A stretch of DNA of 64,000 nt from Stutzerimonas stutzeri (GCF_038561965.1 NZ_CP139348.1:3720001-3784000), one strand, 5' to 3'. Shown: positions 36,790 to 46,234, counted from the first letter of the stretch. Notes: generated from the sequence alone by a model not told the origin. Translations and numbers: made by a program.

Positions 36790-36815
36790 TTGCCTGTGCA
36801 TGCATGTGCAGGCAA
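36790..36815. repeat. Imperfect palindrome after prfC
   Basis: TTGCCTG (36790-36796) and CAGGCAA (36809-36815) flank a CATGCATG centre. It lies 21 bases after the prfC stop and before the decayed RayT gene. It may be a transcript end or the remains of a REP-type hairpin; there is no U-tract. Confidence 0.4.
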
Positions 36816-36876
36816 GAGCGATCTGAGCTACCTCAACGTTCTAACTGATCCACAGGGAGGTGGAGGTGCGGGGCCA

Positions 36877-37331
36877 ATTCATCACCGCGACCATGCGTTG
36901 CGTCGTGGGCGGCATTCCGAACCGGGTCAGGTTACCTGTTGACTGCGGTTATGGAGCGACGCAAACCCGTCTTCACCGACCCGCTACTGGCCCGTGTGCT
37001 AATGAGGGAAATGCGCCACCTTCATGGCGAGCAACACGTCGAAATCATTGGCCTGGGTCGTCATGCCAGACCATGTGCACTGGCTTATCGAATTGCGCAC
37101 TGCCATTGCCGAAGGGTAATCCAGCGCCTCAAGTCCCGCAGTGGGATAGCCATCAACCGCATTACAGGCGAATCGGGTGCGCGGGTCTGGCAGCGAGGCT
37201 TTCATGATCGTGCACTGCGCCAGGATGAAGACATGATCGAGGCAGCGCGGTACATCGTTGCCAACCCGCTGCGGGCCGGGTTGGTTGAGCGGATTGGCGA
37301 TTATCCGTCGAGGGATGCGGTTTGGTTGTAA
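36877..37331 (+). pseudogene. REP-associated tyrosine transposase (RayT), frame-disrupted
   Basis: Read across three frames, the region spells a RayT/TnpA-REP protein of the Y1 (HUH) family: ALRRGRHSEPGQ, then YLLTAVMERRKPVFTD and EMRHLHGEQHVEII, then AWVVMPDHVHWLIELRTAIAEG, with the C-terminal part IQRLKSRSGIAINRITG and RYIVANPLRAGLVERIGDYP. Frame breaks fall near 36932 (one base missing), 37050 (one extra G) and 37115 (one G missing). The catalytic HVH codons (37072-37080) therefore lie outside the frame of the segments on either side. The open frame 36939-37331 exists only because the last two breaks cancel. The protein is most likely inactive. RayT genes are domesticated transposases of REP elements. 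Confidence 0.75.
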
Positions 37332-37541
37332 TGCTGGCGATCCCCCACGTTCCGTACAGCCAAGACGCCCAAGATGACGACACATAGCCCCGGACTGGAC
37401 GACCATCATTGCCGCCTGCGATTGCATCCGGCGAACGCGAGGCATCGCTAAGAGCAGGCGTGATCAATGATCGAGATACTGCCCACACCCAGCGCTTCGT
37501 CGATAGGTTATGTTTGCGATATCAAGGCTCGGAGTTACACC

Positions 37542-37850
37542 ATGAAACGCTTTTTGCTCGTCTTTGCACTTACCACTTCCTCTGCTCAGGCAGGCGTGCT
37601 GATCAACAGCCCTTACTGGGTGGTTGGCCTGAGCTGCCCCAACAATCAAGAATGTTATGCCGCCAGCAACGGTAGCTATACCGGCTCGTTGAATGGTGCG
37701 CGGCGCTTCGACGACCAGGCACAGGCCGTGAAATTTTTAAACAGCTTGACATCTAGCCTGCGGGACAAATCTCCACGTCTCGAACAGCGCACGGAACAGC
37801 AATGCGTGGAGCCTAGCGAGAATCGCAACTACAACGGGCGAGCCTGCTGA
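37542..37850 (+). CDS. Small secreted Cys-containing protein of unknown function
   Basis: A 102-residue product with a signal peptide (MKRFLLVFALTTSSAQA, cut before GV) and a mature part of about 85 residues with four cysteines: LSCPNNQECYAAS and, near the end, QQCVEPSENRNYNGRAC. The spacing suggests two disulphides. A GNGSYTG-like loop and an alpha-helical middle (FDDQAQAVKFLNSL) are visible. No family is recognised. GGAG precedes the ATG by 8 bases. It stands alone between the RayT remnant and gcd and is more AT-rich than neighbouring genes, which suits an accessory gene. Confidence 0.7.
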   Translation: MKRFLLVFALTTSSAQAGVLINSPYWVVGLSCPNNQECYAASNGSYTGSLNGARRFDDQAQAVKFLNSLTSSLRDKSPRLEQRTEQQCVEPSENRNYNGRAC

Positions 37851-37910
37851 GTGGCTGCAAGCCTCAGGTAGCAGCAGTACAAATGTGGGTAACTAGTAAG
37901 CGGAGCCTAT

Positions 37911-37943
37911 CCAGCCCCTCCCTTGCCAAAGGAGAAGGGCTGA
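37911..37943. terminator. Hairpin between the small secreted gene and gcd (convergent)
   Basis: AGCCCCTCC and GGAGAAGGGCT are imperfectly complementary around CTTGCCAAA in the gap between two convergent genes. It may end one or both transcripts; there is no clear U-tract. Confidence 0.4.
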
Positions 37944-37969
37944 ATGATCAGGATCGACGCACGATCGAT

Positions 37970-40372
37970 TTATTTCGCCTCGTCCTCCAGCGTCCACGCC
38001 ATTACCGAGTCACCCAGCTTGGTGCCGAACGATCCATGCCCGCCGGCCATCTGCACCACGTACTGTTTGCCGGTTTTTTCCGACACGTAGGTCATCGGCG
38101 TGGCCTGGCCACCCGCAGGCAAGCGACCTTTCCATAGCTCCTTGCCGCTTTGCAGGTCATAAGCACGCAAGTAGTAGTCCAGGGTGCCGCTCATGAAGGC
38201 GACGCCGCCAGCGGTGACGATTGGACCACCCAGCGCTGGCGTGCCCACCGGGAATGGGAGGCCAAGCGGCGCGCTGTCACGGCTGGTCCCGTTCTTGTGC
38301 ATCCAGACCTTCTTCATGGTGCGCAGGTCCAGCGCGGTGACGAAGCCCCATGGCGGCGTCTGGCACGGCAGGCCGAGAACAGACATGAACGGTTCCAGCC
38401 GCACCATATATGGCGCCCCGAGATTCGGCTGCAAGCCGGTCTCGCCGCCACCGGAGCGTTCATCCGGATCGACATCGTCGCGGTTGACCATGGTCGAGAC
38501 AAACGCCAGGTAGTTCGGCGCACCGAACAACAGCTGACGGCTCGGATCGACCGCCACCGACGGCCAGTTGAACGTGCCGACATTGCCCGGATAGATCAGC
38601 GAACCGCCTTCGGACGGTGGTGTGAAGTCACCGTCATAGCGCAGTTTGCGGAAGTGGATGCGGCACATCATCTGATCCAGCGGTGTGCCACCCCACATGT
38701 CCCGCTCACGCAGCGGCTCTTCCGGTGCATAGCTGACTGCGGATACGGGCTGGGTGGGCGCCGTGAATTCGCCGTAATCCGTGCCTTGCGGCACAGGCAC
38801 CTCTTGCACCGGCACGATCGGCTCGCCGGTACGGCGGTCGAGCACATAGAGGTCGCCGCGCTTTGTGGGCTGGATGATCGCCGGCACCTTGCCCTGCGGC
38901 CCGTCGATATCGACCAGCGTCGGTTGCGAGGGCAGGTCACGGTCCCAGAGATCGTGGTGCACGGTCTGAAATTCCCAGCGCACCTTGCCGGTGGCCAGAT
39001 CAAGCGCCAACAGGGTATCGGTGAAGCGTTCCGACTCAGGCGTGCGCGGCTGCGCCCACTGATCCGGCGTCTGGTTGCCCGTGGGGATGTAAACCAGGCC
39101 AAGCGATTCATCCGCCGTGGCGATGGTCCAGGAGTTCGGCGTGCTGCGCACGTAGGTGTCGCCGGGCGATAACGGCTCAGTTGCGTCCGGATTGCCTGGA
39201 TCGAAATTCCACACCAGCTCGCCGTTGCGCACGTCGTAGGCGCGGATTACGCCGCCGGGTGAATCCACCGCGCCGTTATCGGTGATCGAACCGCCTACGA
39301 TGACCAGCTTCTGGGTAACCACGGGCGGTGATGTCGGCAAGTAGACACCTAGAGCGCCCTCGCCCAAACCGGCCTTGAGATCCACCACGCCGGCATCACC
39401 GAACTCCTCGCAGGGCTTGCCGTCCTCGACATCCAGCGCGACCAGGGTGCCGTCATTGGTCGGCAGAAACAGCCGACGCTCGCAGCGCGCAACGGGCTGC
39501 TCGGATGGCGCCGTCGCTGCGGGACCATAGGCCGTGGCGTCATGGAACGCCAAGCCGCGGCAGGTCATATGCTGGTAATACTCGGCATCGCGGTTGATGC
39601 TCGGATCGAAGCGCCAGCGCTCTTCACCGGTATCGGCATCCAGCGCAATGGCGATGCTGTGCGGGGTGCAGATGAACAGGTTGTCGCCGATCTTGAGAGG
39701 AGTCACCTGATAGGTTATCTCGCCGGGATCGCCCTCACCGGAGAGGTCGCCCGTGTGGAATTCCCAGGCTTTCTTCAGCTTGCCTACGTTTTCCGGCGTG
39801 ATCAGATCAGCCGTCGAGTAGCGATCACCGCGGTCGGAGCCGCCATAGGCTCTCCATTCGCTGGCAACCCGGCCGGCCTGCCCTTCAGGATTGATTCCCT
39901 GCATCTGCGCATCGCTGAATTCACCCTTGATCGAGTGGTAATCCTGGGTCAGCGAATAGCCCGCGATAACGGCACCCGCCAGCAGCCCAAGCCCGAGTAG
40001 CCCACTGGCGCCATCACGCCAGACCAGCCGATCACCAACGTAGCGATTGACGAAAGGCAGGATCAGCCAGAGCCCGAGGATGCACCAGAGATCGATACGC
40101 GGCGCCAGCTGCCACCAGTCGAAGCTGACTTCGTACAGCGTCCAAACCAACGTTGCCAGCAGCAGCACCGCATAGAGCCAGATCGCAGCGCGGTGCCGAG
40201 CGAACAGCAGCCCGGCCACGACCAGCAGGCCAACGCCAGCCAGCAGGTAATACCAGGAACCACCCAATGTCGCGAGGTAGCCACCGCCGATCGCCATCAG
40301 CGCCCCCAGCAGCAGCACCACCGTGGCCGTCAGGGTAATTCGCATGGGCCGCGGCCCGTAATCAATACTCAT
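37970..40372 (-). CDS. gcd: Membrane-bound PQQ-dependent glucose dehydrogenase
   Basis: An 800-residue quinoprotein. Five membrane helices fill the first 140 residues and are followed by a periplasmic eight-blade PQQ propeller (EWRAYGGSDRGDRYS, PGEITYQVTPLKIGD, QTVHHDLWDRDLPSQP, LPAGGQATPMTY, AGGHGSFGTKLGDSVMAW). It oxidises glucose to gluconolactone and gives electrons to ubiquinone, the first step of periplasmic glucose use in Pseudomonas. The sequence is collinear with E. coli Gcd, although quinate/shikimate dehydrogenase is a related possibility. The ATG at 40372 follows GGAGAG. PQQ genes are not in the window. Confidence 0.94.
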   Translation of the reverse strand: MSIDYGPRPMRITLTATVVLLLGALMAIGGGYLATLGGSWYYLLAGVGLLVVAGLLFARHRAAIWLYAVLLLATLVWTLYEVSFDWWQLAPRIDLWCILGLWLILPFVNRYVGDRLVWRDGASGLLGLGLLAGAVIAGYSLTQDYHSIKGEFSDAQMQGINPEGQAGRVASEWRAYGGSDRGDRYSTADLITPENVGKLKKAWEFHTGDLSGEGDPGEITYQVTPLKIGDNLFICTPHSIAIALDADTGEERWRFDPSINRDAEYYQHMTCRGLAFHDATAYGPAATAPSEQPVARCERRLFLPTNDGTLVALDVEDGKPCEEFGDAGVVDLKAGLGEGALGVYLPTSPPVVTQKLVIVGGSITDNGAVDSPGGVIRAYDVRNGELVWNFDPGNPDATEPLSPGDTYVRSTPNSWTIATADESLGLVYIPTGNQTPDQWAQPRTPESERFTDTLLALDLATGKVRWEFQTVHHDLWDRDLPSQPTLVDIDGPQGKVPAIIQPTKRGDLYVLDRRTGEPIVPVQEVPVPQGTDYGEFTAPTQPVSAVSYAPEEPLRERDMWGGTPLDQMMCRIHFRKLRYDGDFTPPSEGGSLIYPGNVGTFNWPSVAVDPSRQLLFGAPNYLAFVSTMVNRDDVDPDERSGGGETGLQPNLGAPYMVRLEPFMSVLGLPCQTPPWGFVTALDLRTMKKVWMHKNGTSRDSAPLGLPFPVGTPALGGPIVTAGGVAFMSGTLDYYLRAYDLQSGKELWKGRLPAGGQATPMTYVSEKTGKQYVVQMAGGHGSFGTKLGDSVMAWTLEDEAK

Positions 40373-40408
40373 GCAACACTCTCCAGCCGGTTCGTACAAA
40401 AACTGAAA

Positions 40409-40448
40409 AAAGCCGGCGAAACTTCCTGATACAAGTCTCGCCAGCTTT
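40409..40448 (-). terminator. Intrinsic terminator after fruA
   Basis: A 16-bp stem with two mismatches (40409-40424 with 40433-40448) and an eight-base loop. On the minus strand it is followed by TTTTTT. It lies 50 bases after the fruA stop and upstream of gcd, so it separates the fru operon from gcd. Confidence 0.88.
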
Positions 40449-40497
40449 CAGTGGATACGATGGATAGGGCTTTAGTTCAGCCGTTTCGGCTCACCGG

Positions 40498-42237
40498 TTA
40501 CGCCGTCGCCCCAACACTGAGTGGCTGTGTCTCGGGCCGCTTGATCACTGCGTAGATCACCCCCGTCACCAGGCTGCCGGCGAGGATCGCCAGCAGATAC
40601 AACAGCGCGTGATTGATCGCGTTGGGGATCAGCAACACGAACAGCCCGCCGTGGGGCGCCAGCAATTTCGCACCGAAGGCCATGGACAGCGCGCCGGTCA
40701 GCGCACCACCAGCGATGCTGGCCGGGATCACCCGCAGCGGATCTTTCGCGGCGAAGGGAATCGCACCCTCGGAGATGAAGCAGCAGCCCAGCACCAGCGC
40801 GGCCTTGCCGGCTTCGCGCTCGGTCTGGGCAAATTTGCGCCGGGCGATCAATGTGGCGATGCCCATGCCGATTGGCGGCACCATGCCGGCCGCCATGGTT
40901 GCGGCCATCGGCGCGTAGCTCTGCGACGCGAGCAGGCCGACGGAGAAGGCATAAGCGGCCTTGTTCACCGGCCCGCCAAGGTCGACGCACATCATGGTGC
41001 CGAGCAGCAACCCGAGCAGAATGGCATTGGACGTCCCCATGGTGTCGAGGAATTCGGTGAGCCCCGCGAGCATCTTCGCCACCGGCGTGCCGACCACGTA
41101 GATCATCACCAGACCGGTAACCAGGCTCGCCAACAGCGGAATGATCAGGATCGGCTTGAGCGATTCGATGCTCGCCGGCAAGGGAATCCAGCGACTGACC
41201 GCCTTGGCCGCATAACCGGCGACAAAACCGGCGATGATCCCGCCGATAAAGCCAGCGCCGAGCGTGCCGGCCAGCAGACCACCGATCATGCCAGGCGCAA
41301 GCCCCGGGCGATCCGCAATGGAATAGGCGATGTAACCGGCCAGCAGCGGCACCATCAGCTGAAAGGCCGTTTCGCCGCCGATTTTCATCAGCGCGGCGGC
41401 CAGCGTGCCCTCCTCCTTGAACGCCTCGATGCCAAAGACAAACGACAACGCAATCAGCAAACCGCCGGCCACCACCATCGGCAGCATGTAGGAAACGCCG
41501 GTCAGCAGATGTTTGTAGACACCGGTCTTCTCGCCCTTCTGCTCGCCGCCGCCAGTGCTGGCCGCGGCGCCTCCGCTGATCACCGCGCCTTCTTCCAGGG
41601 CTCGATCAAGGGTCGCGTCGGGTTGTTTGAGGGCCACGCCCGTGCCGCAGCGAAACACGCGTTTGCCGGCAAAGCGGGCGACATCCACCTCGATGTCGGC
41701 CGCAAGCAGCACCACATCGGCCGCCGCGATCGCCTCCGCTTCCAGCACGTTGCGCGCGCCCACCGAACCGCGGGTTTCCACCTGCAGGTCGTACCCCTTG
41801 CGGATCGCTGCCTGCTGTAGGGCTTCGGCCGCCATGAAGGTGTGCGCCACGCCGGTCGGGCAGGCGGTGATGGCGACCAGCTTGGGCTTGCCACCGCTAT
41901 GCGCCGCGTCCACTTCGTCGTCCTGCTGCAGCTCGTTCGCCGTGTCGGCCGAGCTACGCAGGAAGGCTTCCGGGTCGAGCAGCGCCTCGGAGGGCGTTGA
42001 CTGCGCGACGCGCTTGCCGATGAAACGCTGCAATGACAGCGGCCCGGTTTTCACCACGACAACCAGATCGGCATTGGCGATCTGCGCCGGCGTCAACGGC
42101 GAGCCGATGGCCTTCGGATCGTGGACTTCCACGGCGGTCGACCAGCCCAACCGATGAGCAGCCGCTTCGAGCAAGCGCGACGTGAGGACGCTAGTGACCA
42201 TTCCGTTTGGGCAGGCCGTGACGATGAGAAGATTCAT
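40498..42237 (-). CDS. fruA: Fructose PTS permease EIIB'BC
   Basis: A 579-residue fructose permease. It begins with a degenerate B' domain (TACPNGMVTS, Cys9 kept), then the true IIB with phospho-accepting Cys126 in ITACPTGVAHTFMAA, and a IIC membrane domain of about eight to ten helices (for example MMCVDLGGPVNKAAYAF). It brings fructose in as fructose-1-phosphate. The same B'BC order occurs in E. coli. GAGGTGAAGGA stands before the ATG, 20 bases after the fruK stop. Confidence 0.95.
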   Translation of the reverse strand: MNLLIVTACPNGMVTSVLTSRLLEAAAHRLGWSTAVEVHDPKAIGSPLTPAQIANADLVVVVKTGPLSLQRFIGKRVAQSTPSEALLDPEAFLRSSADTANELQQDDEVDAAHSGGKPKLVAITACPTGVAHTFMAAEALQQAAIRKGYDLQVETRGSVGARNVLEAEAIAAADVVLLAADIEVDVARFAGKRVFRCGTGVALKQPDATLDRALEEGAVISGGAAASTGGGEQKGEKTGVYKHLLTGVSYMLPMVVAGGLLIALSFVFGIEAFKEEGTLAAALMKIGGETAFQLMVPLLAGYIAYSIADRPGLAPGMIGGLLAGTLGAGFIGGIIAGFVAGYAAKAVSRWIPLPASIESLKPILIIPLLASLVTGLVMIYVVGTPVAKMLAGLTEFLDTMGTSNAILLGLLLGTMMCVDLGGPVNKAAYAFSVGLLASQSYAPMAATMAAGMVPPIGMGIATLIARRKFAQTEREAGKAALVLGCCFISEGAIPFAAKDPLRVIPASIAGGALTGALSMAFGAKLLAPHGGLFVLLIPNAINHALLYLLAILAGSLVTGVIYAVIKRPETQPLSVGATA

Positions 42238-42257
42238 TCCTTCACCTCTTATTCGAG

Positions 42258-43196
42258 TTATTGGCTCAGCGGCTGAAGGCTGACTGCGGCCTCCAGCACT
42301 GCAAGTCCATCCGTGTCGGTGATGCCAAAGCCGACCTGCCCAACCGCCTGCGCGGCGATTGCGGTGGCGTGTGTGAGCGTGCGCTCGGCCGGCCAGCCTT
42401 CCAGCAGACCGTGGAGCATGCCGGCCAGCAATGAGTCGCCAGCACCAACAGTGCTGACGACCTGAACCTTGGGTGGATTGGCGTGCAGCGCCGCGCTCGG
42501 CGAGAACCAGCTGACGCCATTGGCGCCCTGCGAAACCACCACGTGTTCGATGCCTTCGGCTTGTAGTCGTCGTGCCTCGGCTGTCAGCGCTGAGGACTGG
42601 GAAAGATCGGTGCCGCGCGCTTCCCCCAGCTCTTCCTCGTTGGGCTTGATCAGCCAGGGCTTGGTCGCCAGCCCGTCACGCAATGCGCCGCCGCTGGTAT
42701 CCAGCGCCACCCGCACGCCGAGCCTCTTGAGCATCTGCAAGAGCTGCACGAACCACTGGCTGTCGATACCACGCGGCAAACTGCCGGCGACCACTACGAG
42801 ATCATGGGCCGGAGCCAGATGCTCCAGCCGCGTCAGCAGCTCCTTGCAGTGCGCCTCGCTCACCATCAGCCCCAGGCCATTGATGTCGGTGACTTGCCCG
42901 TCCGCTTCGGCGAGCTTGATGTTGCTGCGGGTATCGCCCGGCACACGGACGAATTGGTCGGCCAACCCACGCGCGGCGAACAGTCGCTCAAAAGCTTGCG
43001 GATTACCCTCACCAAGAAAGCCGCTGACGGTCAGCTGATGGCCGAGATCGGCCAGCACCTGCGCGACGTTGAGCCCCTTTCCGGCGGCATGCACCTGCAG
43101 ACTTTCGCTGCGATTGACTTCGCCCAGGCGCAGCGCGGGCAGCTGCACGGTCAGGTCCAGGGCCGGGTTGAGCGTGACGGTCAGAACGCGGGCCAT
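42258..43196 (-). CDS. fruK: 1-phosphofructokinase
   Basis: A 312-residue PfkB-family kinase that converts fructose-1-phosphate to fructose-1,6-bisphosphate. The N-terminal motif VTLNPALDLTV, AAGKGLNVAQVL and the C-terminal catalytic loop VSTVGAGDSLLAGML with its active-site Asp are intact. The start overlaps the fruB stop (TGATG), so the two are translationally coupled. Middle gene of fruBKA. Confidence 0.95.
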   Translation of the reverse strand: MARVLTVTLNPALDLTVQLPALRLGEVNRSESLQVHAAGKGLNVAQVLADLGHQLTVSGFLGEGNPQAFERLFAARGLADQFVRVPGDTRSNIKLAEADGQVTDINGLGLMVSEAHCKELLTRLEHLAPAHDLVVVAGSLPRGIDSQWFVQLLQMLKRLGVRVALDTSGGALRDGLATKPWLIKPNEEELGEARGTDLSQSSALTAEARRLQAEGIEHVVVSQGANGVSWFSPSAALHANPPKVQVVSTVGAGDSLLAGMLHGLLEGWPAERTLTHATAIAAQAVGQVGFGITDTDGLAVLEAAVSLQPLSQ

Positions 43197-46078
43197 CAGC
43201 AGTGCTCCCCGACGAAGGCGCGGACTTCATGGGCGCCGGGCAGCATCAAGGCTTGCTGAGCCAGTTGTTGGCAAGCGGCGAAGTCCAGCTCGCGGACGCG
43301 CGCCTTCACCAGCGCGATGCTGCGCGCCGAAACGCTCAGTTCGTCCACACCCAGACCCACCAGCATCGGCACCGCCAGCGTATCGGCAGCCAGCTCGCCG
43401 CAGACGCCCACCCATTTTCCATGCGCGTGTGCGGCTTCGACCGTCATGCCGATCAAGCGCAGCACCGCTGGATGCAGCCCGTCGGCCTGGCCAGAAAGCG
43501 TCGGGTGGCCGCGGTCGATGGCCAGGGTGTATTGCGTCAGGTCATTGGTGCCGATGCTGAAGAAGTCGACCTCCTGCGCCAGCACTGGCGCGATCAGGGC
43601 GGCGGACGGGATCTCGATCATGATGCCGACCTGCAGATCAGCCACCGGCAGCTCCACGCGCAAGCCGTCGACCATGGCCTTGGCGGTGCGCCACTCGTCG
43701 ATATTGCCGACCATGGGGAACATGATTCGCAGCGGGCGGCCGTCCGACGAGGCGAGCAAGGCGCGCAGCTGGGTTTCGAGGATGTCCGGACGTTGCAAAC
43801 TCAGGCGTATGCCGCGCACGCCAAGAAACGGGTTTTCCTCGGCTGGCATTGGCCAGTACGGCAGGGGCTTGTCCCCGCCGACATCCAGCGTGCGCACCAC
43901 CAGCGGTCGGCCTTCGAGGGCTTCCAGCACACGGCGGTATTCAGCTTCCTGAGTCGCCTGGTCCGGCGCCTGGGAATGGTTCATGAACACCAGTTCGGTA
44001 CGCAGCAGGCCGATGCCCTCGGCGCCCATCGCCACTGCTTCCGGCGTTTCGCCCGCGGCGCCGATGTTGGCGGCAATTTCCACCGGATGTCCGTCGCGAG
44101 TAATCGCCGGTTCCAGGCGGCGCTCATCCGCCAGACGCTTGCGCTCCTCGCGGGTCGTGCGCTCGTCGCGGGCCTGCTCCAGTTGCGCATCGGTCGGCGA
44201 GACCAGCAGTTCGCCGCGCTCGCCATCGAGCAGCAGCAAGGTGTTGCGAGCCAACCCGAGCACGCCGGGACCGGCGCCAACGATGGCCGGAATACCCAGC
44301 GCGCGGGCGATGATGGCGCTGTGCGAAGTGGCACCGCCGCCGGCGGTCAGAATGCCTGCGACGCGCTGGGCGTTGAGTGTGGCGACATCCGAAGGCGCCA
44401 CTTCGTCCATCACCAGAATGTAGGGCTCATCCGGCGCCTGTTCGGCTTCGACACCGGTCAGGCAGGCCAGCACGTGGCGACCGACGTCACGCAGGTCGGC
44501 GGCTCGTTCGGCCAGCAACTTGTCATGCAGGGCCTCCTGCTGCTGCGCCGCGTGTTCAATTTCCTCGACCCAAGCGGCCTCGCCGCTGAGGCCTTTCTGC
44601 AACCGCACCTGCACTTCCTCACGCAGCGCCGGGTCGCGCAGCATGGCCTGATGGGTAGTGAAAATGTCGCGGATACTGGCGACCTGGCTTTCGCCGATCA
44701 GCACGCCGATTTCGCCATGCACTTTGTCCAGCGCGGCGTCCAGCCGTTGCAGCTCTGCCGCAGGCGACTCGCCGCGCTTGGGATAGTCGATCACCTGCGG
44801 CTTGCGTACCAGCACCGGGCCGATGGCGATACCGGGGGACGCGGCGATCCCGTTGAGCCGCTCTCCGGCGCGCAAGGCGGCCTGCTCGATTGCCGATTCA
44901 GCAGGCCCGGCCGCAGAAATCGACGGCTCGCTCACCTCGCCCGCTGCAGGTAGCGGCTCAACTTCTTCACCCAGCCCTTCTTCTACCGCGCGCACCAACG
45001 CTGGCAGCGCGTCCTCGGCAATCGACGGCTCGGCCATGAATTCCAATATCTGCCCACGATGCGCGCCCATGGCCAGCAGCTTGCTGAGACTTTTAGCCGA
45101 TACACCGGCGCTCTCGCTGCCGGCCAGACGCACGCGAATGTCGCCATCGAAGGCCTGAGCGATCTCGGTGAGGGTCTTGGCCGGGCGCGCATGCAACCCA
45201 TGGGCGTTCGCCAGCGGCACCTGTGCGCTTGGCCAGTCGGCAGGCACTTCCCCGCCCAGCGCTTCGAGCACCGTGCGGCTGGAGGTCGCCTGGCTGAGCT
45301 CCTGCCCGCGCCCCTCTATGAGTAGATTGCACAAGCGCTCAAGCATCGCCCGATGCGCTTCGCCCAGGCTGGCGAGCACGAAAAGACCATTGAGGGGCTG
45401 GCCCTGGTGTTCAAGATTCGACGCGGGTGTGACGAACGCCAATCCGGGACGCTGCACCGACTGCTCGCTGCTGAGCCACCAAAGCCCATCGCCCAGCGGC
45501 AGCGCCTGGCCGAGCGGCAGGCTGGCGTTGAAGCCGGGCTCCACGCACTGGGCGCGCTTGAGCAATTTCACGCCCTGCCAGGCCAGCTCGTCGAAATCAT
45601 CGGCAGCGACGCCCAGCGACACCAGTTCGCCATCCAGCGCCAGCGCCTGTGGCGCGCCCTGCAGCAGGTCGATGATTGCTTCAGGGGTTTCGGCCTTCTG
45701 CAGCGCCTCGCTCAGATCGCCCTCGCCCAGTGCGCGGGTCAGCAGTTGCAGCAATCGTAAATGCTCGTCTGAGCGCGCCGCGATGCCGATAGCAAGGTAG
45801 ACCAGCTGGCCGTTGCCCCAGTCCACCCCAGCGGGGAAATGCAACAAGCGCACGCCGGTGGTGAACACCTGATCGCGCGTTTCCGGCGTGCCATGCGGGA
45901 TGGCGATGCCCTGCCCGAGAAATGTGGAGCCCTGCGCCTCACGCGCGCGCAACCCGTCGAGGTAACCGGGCGCTACCAGCCCGTCGGCTACCAGCACCTC
46001 GCTTAGCAGAGCCAACGCGGCAGGCTTGTCCGGCGCGGTCTGCTGCATGTGGATGTGCTGTGCATTCAACTCAAGCAT
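43196..46078 (-). CDS. fruB: Fructose PTS multiphosphoryl transfer protein (EIIA-HPr-EI)
   Basis: A 960-residue fused phosphotransferase: EIIA(Fru) with His62 in IAIPHGTPETRDQV, HPr-like domain with His296 in NAHGLHARPAKTL, and enzyme I with His586 in GGGATSHSAIIARALG followed by the PEP-binding TIM barrel (VRTLDVGGDKPLPYW, SIGTNDLTQYTLA, VCGELAAD). One protein carries phosphate from PEP to FruA. I start at MLELNAQHIHM, preceded by GAGGAG; an in-frame start 20 codons upstream is unlikely. It is divergent from fruR. Confidence 0.96.
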   Translation of the reverse strand: MLELNAQHIHMQQTAPDKPAALALLSEVLVADGLVAPGYLDGLRAREAQGSTFLGQGIAIPHGTPETRDQVFTTGVRLLHFPAGVDWGNGQLVYLAIGIAARSDEHLRLLQLLTRALGEGDLSEALQKAETPEAIIDLLQGAPQALALDGELVSLGVAADDFDELAWQGVKLLKRAQCVEPGFNASLPLGQALPLGDGLWWLSSEQSVQRPGLAFVTPASNLEHQGQPLNGLFVLASLGEAHRAMLERLCNLLIEGRGQELSQATSSRTVLEALGGEVPADWPSAQVPLANAHGLHARPAKTLTEIAQAFDGDIRVRLAGSESAGVSAKSLSKLLAMGAHRGQILEFMAEPSIAEDALPALVRAVEEGLGEEVEPLPAAGEVSEPSISAAGPAESAIEQAALRAGERLNGIAASPGIAIGPVLVRKPQVIDYPKRGESPAAELQRLDAALDKVHGEIGVLIGESQVASIRDIFTTHQAMLRDPALREEVQVRLQKGLSGEAAWVEEIEHAAQQQEALHDKLLAERAADLRDVGRHVLACLTGVEAEQAPDEPYILVMDEVAPSDVATLNAQRVAGILTAGGGATSHSAIIARALGIPAIVGAGPGVLGLARNTLLLLDGERGELLVSPTDAQLEQARDERTTREERKRLADERRLEPAITRDGHPVEIAANIGAAGETPEAVAMGAEGIGLLRTELVFMNHSQAPDQATQEAEYRRVLEALEGRPLVVRTLDVGGDKPLPYWPMPAEENPFLGVRGIRLSLQRPDILETQLRALLASSDGRPLRIMFPMVGNIDEWRTAKAMVDGLRVELPVADLQVGIMIEIPSAALIAPVLAQEVDFFSIGTNDLTQYTLAIDRGHPTLSGQADGLHPAVLRLIGMTVEAAHAHGKWVGVCGELAADTLAVPMLVGLGVDELSVSARSIALVKARVRELDFAACQQLAQQALMLPGAHEVRAFVGEHC

Positions 46079-46186
46079 GGGTAACTCCTCGCGGGGCTCA
46101 CGATTGTTTTTATGCCGGGTGCGTATACGCGGCAGCACACCGGCGTTGCCCGAATCCTGGGCTGGCGCTTATGACCGGCAGGCTGC

Positions 46187-46234
46187 TGAAACGTTTCACC
46201 AAGGATTGGCACATTACGCAATATTGGGTAATTC
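46187..46234 (+). promoter_or_regulatory. FruR/Cra operator and fruR promoter
   Basis: TGAAACGTTTCA (46187-46198) is a perfect 12-base palindrome like the FruR/Cra operator. Directly after it, TTGGCA (46206-46211), 17 bases and TAATTC (46229-46234) form a good sigma-70 promoter for fruR. The operator lies upstream of both divergent transcripts and could control both. Confidence 0.7.

Noticed and set aside
43202..44953. 583-codon open frame opposite fruB
   Set aside because: Antisense shadow of the EI part of FruB; His/Gln/Arg-rich product without recognisable fold.
46207..46222. Sigma-54-like TGGCAC...GC upstream of fruR
   Set aside because: The spacing between GG and GC is 8 bases; sigma-54 promoters need 10. 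The same bases fit a sigma-70 promoter better.
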